From Candidatus Poribacteria bacterium (GTDB taxonomy: Bacteria > Poribacteria > WGA-4E > WGA-3G): 64,000 bases of DNA. Made by a program: the position numbers and the translations under genes. Location of the stretch: assembly GCA_028821605.1 (NCBI GenBank), contig JAPPFM010000007.1, positions 62,001 through 126,000 of the forward strand. Reading direction: 5' to 3'. Positions 17,026 through 24,612 of this stretch are shown here, piece by piece (position 1 is the first letter of the stretch; each line of letters begins with the position of its first letter). A model generated the notes under the pieces. It worked only from the letters and a program-made list of their open reading frames with translations. It did not search any database and had not been told where the DNA came from.

Positions 17026-17997
17026 CTACTCTGTCACTGCTTCTGCTGGTGATTCCTCCGCCTTAAGCGTCTCGGACTTCTTTATTAACCCATCCACATT
17101 TGATTTAAAGAGTCTGAAGACGGTATCCTTGTCGTCGCGTTTGACGTAAAGTTTGCCTTCCTCCTCATTTCCGATGTGCAGTGTTGCCGTTGTACCGTCA
17201 TTCAGCACGGCGGATATAGTGGATTGTGGCGTATCTAACCCATACTCAGCAAGTGGTGTGTCCGTCGCTTCAGCGAAATCATCGGTATCCAATTCACTGA
17301 GAGTTGTAAGGAGGGTATCAACCTCGGTTGTTTTAACAGCCGCGGCTACCGGTTTAATCATCTCCCACGCCCCCTCTGCAGTGAGTCGTAGTTCGATTAC
17401 CTCTTCCGGTGAAACGATGTTAAGTTGTGTGACAATCCCCTTGTTAAAACTGAAGATAGTCCGATCTTTCCAAGTACGCGTGCCTTTATTAAAGACAGAT
17501 TGGAGGTAGCCTTTTGCGACATAGACATCATTGGAATCAGCAGGACGCACGTAACTACTCAGAAAGCCGGGTGTCGTCTTTCCAACGAATAGATGCGCCA
17601 ACACTTTATCGTTCGCATCCATCAACTTTGCTTCGACACCAGTGCTGTCCACCTCAAATTCTGACTGTTTTTCGGGGTTATTAGAGACGCGCTGTGTGTT
17701 TTTGAATTCGGCTACCTTGGACAGCAATTCTGTGACACCTTCACTATCTGCGGGGTAGTTGTCCATAGAGGCTACAACCCAATCGCTTCCGTCCTGTTTT
17801 GAAAGCGTTGTGGCTTCACCGGTAGCGGTGATTTCTATTTTTACAACCTGTTCTTTATTGAAATTTGGAAACAGCGGAGTTGCTGTCTCAACCTTCTTTT
17901 CGTACGCGCTCTGCTCGAACGGGTTCTCGAAGAGCAGGACAATGACTGCCAAAACGACAAAAATAGCACCTAAAATAAGAAGTTGTTTCGTTTTCAT
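17026..17997 (-). CDS. DUF4340 domain protein
   Basis: The product has 323 residues with an N-terminal transmembrane anchor (LLILGAIFVVLAVIVLLF, about 5-22) and a large extracytoplasmic part made of two similar alpha/beta modules, the DUF4340 arrangement (for example TTLSKQDGSDWVV near 63-75 and VIELRLTAEGAWEMI near 198-212). DUF4340 genes regularly follow GldG-type genes in ABC operons, as here where it starts 4 bases after that gene's stop. It probably forms the periplasmic accessory of the transporter. The tail is acidic. Confidence 0.85.
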   Translation of the reverse strand: MKTKQLLILGAIFVVLAVIVLLFENPFEQSAYEKKVETATPLFPNFNKEQVVKIEITATGEATTLSKQDGSDWVVASMDNYPADSEGVTELLSKVAEFKNTQRVSNNPEKQSEFEVDSTGVEAKLMDANDKVLAHLFVGKTTPGFLSSYVRPADSNDVYVAKGYLQSVFNKGTRTWKDRTIFSFNKGIVTQLNIVSPEEVIELRLTAEGAWEMIKPVAAAVKTTEVDTLLTTLSELDTDDFAEATDTPLAEYGLDTPQSTISAVLNDGTTATLHIGNEEEGKLYVKRDDKDTVFRLFKSNVDGLIKKSETLKAEESPAEAVTE

Positions 17998-18001
17998 TTT
18001 T

Positions 18002-19636
18002 TTACACAGTCCCGTAAGTTTCTACGAACCTTTTTGCCCGCCTTTTCAAGAAATATCGGAGGAGCCCGAAGACAATAACTATCAGTGGAACACCCACAAT
18101 ACATAAGTACTTAATAAAGTTTTTCTCAATTTCAGAGACTTCGCGGAGTGGTCGATCCGTGATAGTATGCGAACGGATACCGATAAGCGCATCACCGAGG
18201 GTCAACCAATCCACAGTGTTTAAGAAGAAGTTAACGCCATCCGGACGCAGCTGCGTCAAGAATTGCGCCGTGCCAACTACAACAATTTGCGTCTGTTCAC
18301 TTTCGGTCTTCGTTGTCCGTGTGTCTGCCTCTTGGACTGGGACAGGTGTTTGATCGTCCGCTGTGTTAGCCTCGTCAGCAGCGGCTGGTACAGGCGGAAT
18401 CTCTTTATCGGTATAGAAACTCTTGAACTTTCCTTCCAAAGCAACAGCGACAGTATAGGCTTTTGACTCGGCACTTGGAAGTGGCGCGTTCGGCATCAGA
18501 TTGTAGTAGCCTTGAACGCTCTGTCCGGATTCCCCAGTTTTTGCCAACGACGTTGCAGTGATACCTTCCTTTGACACGATCTCTAAGGAACTCGTCCACG
18601 GTAGTGTCAACACTTCCAATTGGTTTGTGATACTGTGTTCCTTTGAGAAATTCGGTTTAACAATTTTAACGAAATAGGGATAGGGTTGAATAACGGTCAT
18701 AAACCCTTGTTGGAAGCGTGCGGTATCGTGGAATCTGGTGTCGAGCAGGAGATTGTTACCGAGTTTTACACCGTAGTGCTCTAAGAGGTCATTCAAACCG
18801 GTAATCAGCGGTGTGGCTTGCAATGTACCCGGTTGCATTTGAATTGGATCAACCAAGAAGATGGCTCTGCCGCCGCGCATGATAAACTGATCGAGTTCAT
18901 ATTTATCACGTTCCGTCAAGGGTTGCTGGACACCTGCGACAACCAAGGTCGCTACAGTGTTGTCAACGGCTTTTCCGTCTTGAAAACTGACAGGTGTTAG
19001 ATTATATTGCCCTTGCCCATTTTTATCCAAAAGTTGACGGAACTGTTGATAGTTTTGCGCATTGATATCGAATTCGCCGTGCCCTGTCAAAAACCCGACC
19101 GTCTTAGCCTCTTTGGTGGTAACTTTGAGAATCGTAGAAGTGAGTTCATACTCCAAGTTAGCAGTTGATCTCACAACCGGTAGGATCTCTTCTTTACCGC
19201 TGTAGCCGATAGAGATCCCCATATAGACATTGGCGATTTCCGCTTTGTCTTTTCTCACGACATTGATTTGGACTTCAGGGATACCTTTAAAACGGAGTTC
19301 CTGTTTCTGAGCGTCATCGAATTCAGCAGGATTCACAAAATCGATCTGCAGTTTCTTAGAGAATGCGTTGTACTCCTCCAATACATCCCGAACATCACGA
19401 CGGATTTGCGCGACCTCCGCCGGGTTTGTCGAGAAGTAGGCAGTGATTGTGACAATATCATCTAACGTGTCTAACACATTTCTGGTTGCTTTTGAGATCG
19501 TATAACGCTTGTCCTCGGTGAGGTCCGCGCGAATAAAACGACGCGTCGATAGGAAATTGATCAGCGCAAGGATGCCGAGAATGATCGCTACAAAAGCGAG
19601 GGTGTTTCCACCGTATTTGATTCGTTTATTAACCAA
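18002..19636 (-). CDS. GldG-like ABC transporter substrate/auxiliary component
   Basis: At 544 residues it matches the GldG family (ABC-type uncharacterised auxiliary component). A first transmembrane helix (about 12-30) precedes a large periplasmic domain with ADLTEDKRYTISKATRNVL (about 37-55), FLTGHGE (about 183) and FLVDPIQM (about 257), and a second helix (about 508-530) precedes a basic C-terminal tail. A Pro/Thr/Glu-rich low-complexity linker lies near 415-450. In Bacteroidota GldA-GldF-GldG support gliding and type IX secretion; elsewhere the same trio is of unknown purpose. It sits between the permease and DUF4340 genes in one operon. Confidence 0.87.
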   Translation of the reverse strand: MVNKRIKYGGNTLAFVAIILGILALINFLSTRRFIRADLTEDKRYTISKATRNVLDTLDDIVTITAYFSTNPAEVAQIRRDVRDVLEEYNAFSKKLQIDFVNPAEFDDAQKQELRFKGIPEVQINVVRKDKAEIANVYMGISIGYSGKEEILPVVRSTANLEYELTSTILKVTTKEAKTVGFLTGHGEFDINAQNYQQFRQLLDKNGQGQYNLTPVSFQDGKAVDNTVATLVVAGVQQPLTERDKYELDQFIMRGGRAIFLVDPIQMQPGTLQATPLITGLNDLLEHYGVKLGNNLLLDTRFHDTARFQQGFMTVIQPYPYFVKIVKPNFSKEHSITNQLEVLTLPWTSSLEIVSKEGITATSLAKTGESGQSVQGYYNLMPNAPLPSAESKAYTVAVALEGKFKSFYTDKEIPPVPAAADEANTADDQTPVPVQEADTRTTKTESEQTQIVVVGTAQFLTQLRPDGVNFFLNTVDWLTLGDALIGIRSHTITDRPLREVSEIEKNFIKYLCIVGVPLIVIVFGLLRYFLKRRAKRFVETYGTV

Positions 19637-19654
19637 AACAGGTTACCTCCTTTC

Positions 19655-20371
19655 TTAACGCCATTTGCGGCTTTCAACTGACAATGTGCTTAGATACAGA
19701 AAAAAACCGATGAGCGACAAGTAATAGATGATGTCGCGAGAATCAAGGACACCCCGAAGAATGCTACTATAATGTGCGCCGAGACCCAGGTAACTGAAAA
19801 TTGGGTACAACCAATTCGGTGCATTGAAAAGCACGATGTCCTCACCAATGATGAGTAACACAAAACAGACAGTAATCCCGAAAATAAAGGCGATAATCTG
19901 ATTTTCAGTCAATGTTGAAGTGAAAAGCCCGATGGATATATATGCCGCACCCATCAATAGGAGTCCGAGGTACCCCGTGATGAGTGTCCCACCATCCGGA
20001 TCCCCCAGGTACATGACTGAAAGCGGGAGGACGAATGAGAGTAGCACTGTTACGATAAGGAGTGCGAGACTCGCTAAGAATTTCCCGATGACCACTTCGT
20101 AATCTTGAATGGGGAGTGTCATAAGAATTTCTACTGTGCCAAGTTTCTTTTCTTCTGCCCAGAGTTTCATCGTAACAGCGGGGATGAAAAAGAGGAAAAT
20201 CCACGGCATTAACCCGAAGAAACCGCGCATTTCGGCTTGGTTAGCGAAAAAAAAGCTCCGAAAGAAGAGCCACGCGGAGATACCCAGAAAGAATGTGATG
20301 AAAATATACGCGATAGGCGAATTGAAATAACTTCTAAATTCCTTTTTGAAGATGGCTGTAATATTCGTCAT
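19655..20371 (-). CDS. ABC transporter permease (GldF-like)
   Basis: The 238-residue membrane protein has six predicted helices and the ABC-2 permease opening ITAIFKKEFRSYFNSPIAYI (residues 4-23). The motif MKLWAEEKKLGTVEILMTLP (about 62-81) matches the coupling-helix region of GldF and relatives. It partners the ATPase encoded upstream and the GldG-like protein encoded 18 bases downstream. A 118-base gap containing a dispersed repeat separates it from the ATPase gene, so part of the operon might be transcribed or translated at a different level. Confidence 0.9.
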   Translation of the reverse strand: MTNITAIFKKEFRSYFNSPIAYIFITFFLGISAWLFFRSFFFANQAEMRGFFGLMPWIFLFFIPAVTMKLWAEEKKLGTVEILMTLPIQDYEVVIGKFLASLALLIVTVLLSFVLPLSVMYLGDPDGGTLITGYLGLLLMGAAYISIGLFTSTLTENQIIAFIFGITVCFVLLIIGEDIVLFNAPNWLYPIFSYLGLGAHYSSILRGVLDSRDIIYYLSLIGFFLYLSTLSVESRKWR

Positions 20372-20390
20372 GATCTTTTGTAGCGGTTAT

Positions 20391-20486
20391 CGGCTGTCGG
20401 TTATCAGTTTTCAGTAGGGTGTATGGTGGTTACAAACGCTTCACATATCACAACGTGCTACTGACCGCTGACGACTGATGGCTATT
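20391..20486. repeat. Dispersed GTTATCGG/GTTATCAG repeat inside the ABC operon
   Basis: GGTTATCGGCTGTCGG and GGTTATCAGTTTTCAG lie near 20393-20418, followed by ACTGACCGCTGACGACTGATGG near 20460-20481, which is a loose inverted form. The same words recur at about 2069, 7730, 23950, 33823, 33910, 49246 and 51333. Confidence 0.55.
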
Positions 20487-20489
20487 CTA

Positions 20490-21428
20490 CTATACTTGTT
20501 CCTTGTCCGTTAAATTGAGGAAAACATCTTCTAAATCTACGGATTCTTGACGCAGTTCTGTGAGGCTCCACCCATTCTTCACAACGACGTGGAAAAGTGC
20601 TTCCGCAGCGTCGCTATCCTGAGCGGCATGGATTTGATACCCCACGATACCGTCATCTGTATCAACATGGCTCCATTGCGAAACAAACTCCAACTCGTTG
20701 AGTTCAGTTTCAATCGCTTCTTGTGAACCTCGAATGGCGATATGCACAATTTCTTCGCCTTTTGCCTGACTGGAGAGTTCCTCAGGTGTGCCGTTTGCGA
20801 CAATCTTCCCGTTGTGGATAATCAGGATTCGGCTACAAGTGGCGGAGACTTCAGGCAGAATGTGTGTACTAAAGAGTACCAGTTTCTCCTGTCCGATGTT
20901 CTTGATGAGGTTACGGATCTCAATGATTTGACTTGGGTCTAACCCAGAGGTAGGTTCGTCTAAAATTAGGATAGGCGGATCGTGGATGAGGCTTTGCGCC
21001 AGACCAAGACGTTGTCGGTAACCCTTTGAGAGTTCACCGATGTCTTTTTGAATAACATCCTCAAGTCCACAGATATCTATAACCGCTCGGGTCCGTTCCT
21101 TCCGCTGACTTTTTGGAAGGTGTCGCACCTGCGTCATGAAGTTCAGGTATTCGATGACGCCCATGTCGGCATAGAGGGGTGCGCTTTCAGGCAGATAACC
21201 GATCTGTTTCCTAACTTCGACGGATTCCTCAAATACATCGTGTCCCGCGACGGTGGCACTACCGGAATCAGCGGAGAGATAGCAGGTAAGGATTCGCATT
21301 GTCGTGGTTTTCCCCGCACCGTTCGGACCGAGGAATCCCAGTACTTCACCTGCGTGTGCGTCAAACGAGACCTGATCGACAGCAACCGTCGTGCCGTAGG
21401 ATTTTGTAAGTTCTCTAACTTCGATCAT
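20490..21428 (-). CDS. ABC transporter ATP-binding protein (GldA-like)
   Basis: The 312-residue ATPase has Walker A GPNGAGKTT (about 34-42), the signature LSKGYRQR (about 133-140), Walker B LILDEPTSGLD (about 154-164) and the switch His in FSTHI (about 188). A C-terminal extension of about 85 residues follows the nucleotide-binding domain, as in GldA and other ABC-2 exporters. It energises the permease encoded next. There is no clear ribosome binding site before the ATG at 21428. Confidence 0.93.
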   Translation of the reverse strand: MIEVRELTKSYGTTVAVDQVSFDAHAGEVLGFLGPNGAGKTTTMRILTCYLSADSGSATVAGHDVFEESVEVRKQIGYLPESAPLYADMGVIEYLNFMTQVRHLPKSQRKERTRAVIDICGLEDVIQKDIGELSKGYRQRLGLAQSLIHDPPILILDEPTSGLDPSQIIEIRNLIKNIGQEKLVLFSTHILPEVSATCSRILIIHNGKIVANGTPEELSSQAKGEEIVHIAIRGSQEAIETELNELEFVSQWSHVDTDDGIVGYQIHAAQDSDAAEALFHVVVKNGWSLTELRQESVDLEDVFLNLTDKEQV

Positions 21429-21486
21429 TTTTTTAATTACGGGTACGTTATTCGTTTTTCTCCGTTGTCGGAAAGTCGGTTCCTTT

Positions 21487-21605
21487 TATAGTGAAATCCG
21501 AAAATATGTTTACAGTTCGTCAGGGAACAAGAACCCCACTACCGCTGGCGAGGTTTGTAACCTCGCCCTTACGTTAGTGTATAGATAATTACGGGTTTTA
21601 CCATA
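21487..21605. mobile_element. 119-bp MITE, copy 1
   Basis: It begins TATAGTGAAATCCG and ends with an imperfect reverse complement, CGGGTTTTACCATA, with the terminal similarity continuing inward for about 28 bases. A central inverted repeat GGCGAGG/CCTCGCC lies near 21547-21568. Copy 2 at 23994-24112 has the same length, and most bases agree. TA at both ends suggests a TA-target transposon of the IS630/Tc1-mariner kind. No coding capacity. Confidence 0.75.
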
Positions 21606-21762
21606 AAGTTAGTTTCCGTGTTTTTTACGGGAGAGTTGAGGTGCATAGACCTTTCAACGTGCCTCAAAAAAGTAAGATTGTATATTAAAATAATAGCATA
21701 GAATTCGCCGAATGTCAAGAAAAAGTGATATTAAAGTCGGCGTGATTCAAGCACGGCAAAAC

Positions 21763-23694
21763 TTAAATCCAACTATACACTGCTGACCTCAGTACAAGGC
21801 TCAGCAGGGGCCAGAAACATCCCATCAACGCTTCACCCAAAACCAATCCGATGAAGAACGGCACCGCTTTCCGATATGCATTGATACCGCCGTGTTTCAA
21901 AATGAGCCACTTTGCTACCATCGCAAGAAATAGGGGAAACCAGATGACATCTGTTGTTCCTGGCGCAACACCAATGACATACCCCGCTGGATGCAATGGA
22001 CACCACACGAAACGTGAACGCAGAAATATGATACCTAAATTCGCTGTGAAGGCTAATCCCAACACCGAAGTCGCGAGCCAATCCGTCGGCTTTGGATTCA
22101 CCAGCCACGACGAAAGAAAATTGTATGTATCCGCGCCACCTGCGTGGATCTGTTCTGAGCCTGCTGCTACACCTTCGCTATAAATCGCATACGGATAGAG
22201 GATTAGACTTGATAGAATACCGACAAGGCTTGCGATGACTAACACGCCAAACATCGTTCGATTTCGGATGCCAGTCCGCTCTGCAAGTTTAAATGCTTCG
22301 AGCTGATCCGGCATCGGATGCGTGCGGAAGGAGGCATAACTTGCACCACTTAGCCAATTCATCAACGAGAGCATTGTCAGATTTCCCGCCCGCAAACGTC
22401 GCGTGCCGAGCAGTGAAATTATCATGTATTGCGGTGTCAGATAACCGATCGCATGAATTGGCGGACCTAATTCCGCACGCATTCGGGTTAAACCAACCAC
22501 AATCATGAGATAGACACTGATGAAAATTGCAAACGCCCAGAGGGTCATTCCGTTGTGAGTACAGAAAGCTGCTAATAGAATCAGACATATACCTAACGTA
22601 ATGATGGCACTACGATGTGAAAGTGCCTCTGTTTGGGACTCTGCGCGATTTGGATGAACCACTTGTCTCAGCACGGATGCAAAGTGTTTTCGCGCGTTCC
22701 AACACGCAATCGCAAGCAATGCAAGTAATGCCCCCGCACCTTGCTCCCCTAAAAACGGGTAACCCGGTAACGTAGCGATTCCCATCGCACTTCCAGCGAG
22801 CAGCTGCGCCTTCTTCATCAAGTAGAAGAAGGTACACGAAAACGCTAAGTCCAGCGGCAGAATGAAAGAGAAACCTATCAGATATGGATGGAATCGGAGG
22901 GGCATACTTCCGATCGCGTTCCACGGTTTCTGTGTAAAGTAGATATTGAGGTTGTACTTTCGGACGGGAATCTCCGGGAGGATAGGATAGAAGAACTGTA
23001 GTCCGTTAAGTAGGTTGATGCCCATGGCTATCCCGAAACCGATCCAGAGCAAGCGATTACTGAAAATACGCCGATTGGTTGTAATTTCAAGCGGAATCTG
23101 GATAATTGGATACGCCAGTTTTTCGTTCTCAATCCACTGTTTGCGAATGATGGAGGTCAAACATAAAAAAATCAGCATTAGTAGGAAAATGACCACCGAC
23201 CAAGAGAGGATCGGCACAATCCAATGCTGAACATAACCCTCTGTAAAAAAGTTGACCTCGCCTTCATAGAAATCGTTGACGGCTTTTGGATCCTTGACCA
23301 CGAGCCATTCGGGGAGATAGTGAAAGAGCAGTGCTTCCCAATCGTTTTCGGGTGTGGCGAAACGGAAAGCGTACGGGATGAGTCCCATTAAGCGTGGAAT
23401 ACAATCATGTCCTGAAAAAGCACTGCCCACAGCGAGCATGCTAAAAATGACAAGTAGATCACGCGGTTGTAAGGCGATGCGTGGAAAGATACGCCGCACA
23501 CCCATGTTCAGCAGCGTCATCGCTATAATACCGAACATCACATTGACGGACATCGCGACCGTTGTCAGGTGCGCGGTATGCCAAATCATCTCGACGTATG
23601 CTATCCAGTAGCTGTTGGCGATAATCAGGACAGTGCCAATCAGCACTGCGCGTTTCGCGATTGCCTGCGAGGCACGTGAGTCGGTAGTATGCAT
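21763..23694 (-). CDS. Large polytopic membrane protein (DUF6785/DUF6784-like)
   Basis: The 643-residue protein has about 14 hydrophobic segments from TVLIIANSYWIAYVEMIWH (about 17-35) to the C-terminal GLVLGEALMGCFWPLLSLVL region. The layout resembles the DUF6785 plus DUF6784 proteins common in Poribacteria, planctomycetes and related groups, which recall OPT-type transporters. The conserved-looking GPPIHAIGYLTPQYM segment (about 412-426) is in the C-terminal half. Transport is an inference from topology only. A strong promoter lies at 23865-23892 and the gene is bracketed by two MITE copies. Confidence 0.8.
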   Translation of the reverse strand: MHTTDSRASQAIAKRAVLIGTVLIIANSYWIAYVEMIWHTAHLTTVAMSVNVMFGIIAMTLLNMGVRRIFPRIALQPRDLLVIFSMLAVGSAFSGHDCIPRLMGLIPYAFRFATPENDWEALLFHYLPEWLVVKDPKAVNDFYEGEVNFFTEGYVQHWIVPILSWSVVIFLLMLIFLCLTSIIRKQWIENEKLAYPIIQIPLEITTNRRIFSNRLLWIGFGIAMGINLLNGLQFFYPILPEIPVRKYNLNIYFTQKPWNAIGSMPLRFHPYLIGFSFILPLDLAFSCTFFYLMKKAQLLAGSAMGIATLPGYPFLGEQGAGALLALLAIACWNARKHFASVLRQVVHPNRAESQTEALSHRSAIITLGICLILLAAFCTHNGMTLWAFAIFISVYLMIVVGLTRMRAELGPPIHAIGYLTPQYMIISLLGTRRLRAGNLTMLSLMNWLSGASYASFRTHPMPDQLEAFKLAERTGIRNRTMFGVLVIASLVGILSSLILYPYAIYSEGVAAGSEQIHAGGADTYNFLSSWLVNPKPTDWLATSVLGLAFTANLGIIFLRSRFVWCPLHPAGYVIGVAPGTTDVIWFPLFLAMVAKWLILKHGGINAYRKAVPFFIGLVLGEALMGCFWPLLSLVLRSAVYSWI

Positions 23695-23864
23695 ATCTCT
23701 TAGGAAAAAGCGGTCCCGGTTAGTTTTCTTGTTTCTTCAAGCGCGGCATACAGAGCTTAACGGTTGTGGTGTATATGTTAGTTAGGAAGATTGAGATGCA
23801 GAATAGGCGCGGTGTTATAGAGCGTATCTTGCCCACATTGCTTTATCATATTTCCTAAATATGT

Positions 23865-23892
23865 TATATACTAAATGGAGACCACTTGTCAA
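23865..23892 (-). promoter_or_regulatory. Sigma70 promoter of the DUF6785-like gene
   Basis: On the minus strand TTGACA (23887-23892), 16-nt spacer, TATATA (23865-23870). It implies a 5' leader of about 165 nt in which I see no strong hairpin. Confidence 0.65.
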
Positions 23893-23949
23893 GGTTTTCG
23901 TCCAAATTGGCTCTCGGAAACGTCAGCCATCAATAGTCAGTGAAATAGC

Positions 23950-23985
23950 GTTCAGTTACCAGTTATCAGTTATCGGTTGTCAGGA
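23950..23985. repeat. Dispersed AGTTATCAGTTATCGG repeat
   Basis: CAGTTACCAGTTATCAGTTA followed by TCGGTTGTCAGG, directly beside MITE copy 2. It belongs to the same word family as the repeats at 20391, 33823, 49244 and 51333. Confidence 0.55.
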
Positions 23986-23993
23986 TCAGTATT

Positions 23994-24112
23994 TACAGTA
24001 AAATCCGAAAATATGTTTACAGTTCGTCAGGGAACAAACACCCCACCGCCGCTGGCGAGGATACAATCCTCGCCCTTGCCTTGATGTATAGATAATTACG
24101 GGTTTGACTATA
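23994..24112. mobile_element. 119-bp MITE, copy 2
   Basis: It begins TACAGTAAAATCCG and ends CGGGTTTGACTATA, in the same orientation as copy 1. The internal run ATATGTTTACAGTTCGTCAG is identical in both. It abuts the dnaN remnant at 24124, so it may have contributed to that gene's loss. Confidence 0.75.
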
Positions 24113-24123
24113 ATAACTGCTGA

Positions 24124-24515
24124 ATGCTTCTGAATCCACTGAGGATCGAACGGGTCGTTTCGAGAGACCAGATTTTGAGTGCGACACGGCGCGTCGCACT
24201 GCTGTCAAACCCAAAGAACTATTCAATCTGTTTAGAGATTGACACGGAACATATCCGAGTTTCCGTGAAAACTCCTGAATTGGGGGAGGCATACGGGAGG
24301 GTGCCTGTAGAATCTGGGAACGGGAAGGTGAGGATTGGTTTGATGCGCGCTTGTTGGTAGAGGCATTGGCACACATTCAAACTGAGTCTTTGTCGATTGA
24401 GTTTACGGGGGAGTTGATTCCTATCCTTATTAAGCCGGTAAGCGAGGATGCCTACATTTCCCTCATCATGCTGATGAGTCTGGAAGCCCTGCAGCATAAG
24501 AGATGTGATTTTTAG
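24124..24515 (+). pseudogene. dnaN: Remnant of DNA polymerase III beta clamp (dnaN), C-terminal part, frameshifted
   Basis: The first frame (24124-24357) reads RVVSRDQILSATRRVALLS and then ELGEAYGRVPVESGNGKV, which follows the beta-clamp pattern of domain 2/3. It is then broken near 24335-24345. The next frame continues DARLLVEALAHIQTESLS, then FTGELIPILIKPV and ends at the YISLIMLM strand, matching the clamp C-terminus (ALK...SGPL.PILIKP...YLIMP). The N-terminal two thirds and a start are absent. It is a decayed fragment, presumably of a duplicated or transferred clamp gene. A functional copy should exist elsewhere. Confidence 0.7.
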
Positions 24516-24612
24516 CATGCCTTGTAGCATACGTGTCGTTGGTGCAAGAAATAAACGTTCATTACAAAGGTTAAAAGTAGGCAACAAAGTATAATGGTCC
24601 TTGCGGATACGT

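Noticed and set aside
24219-24587. Minus-strand open frame of 122 codons over the dnaN remnant
   Set aside because: The plus strand shows clamp-like sequence in two frames, so this is a shadow.
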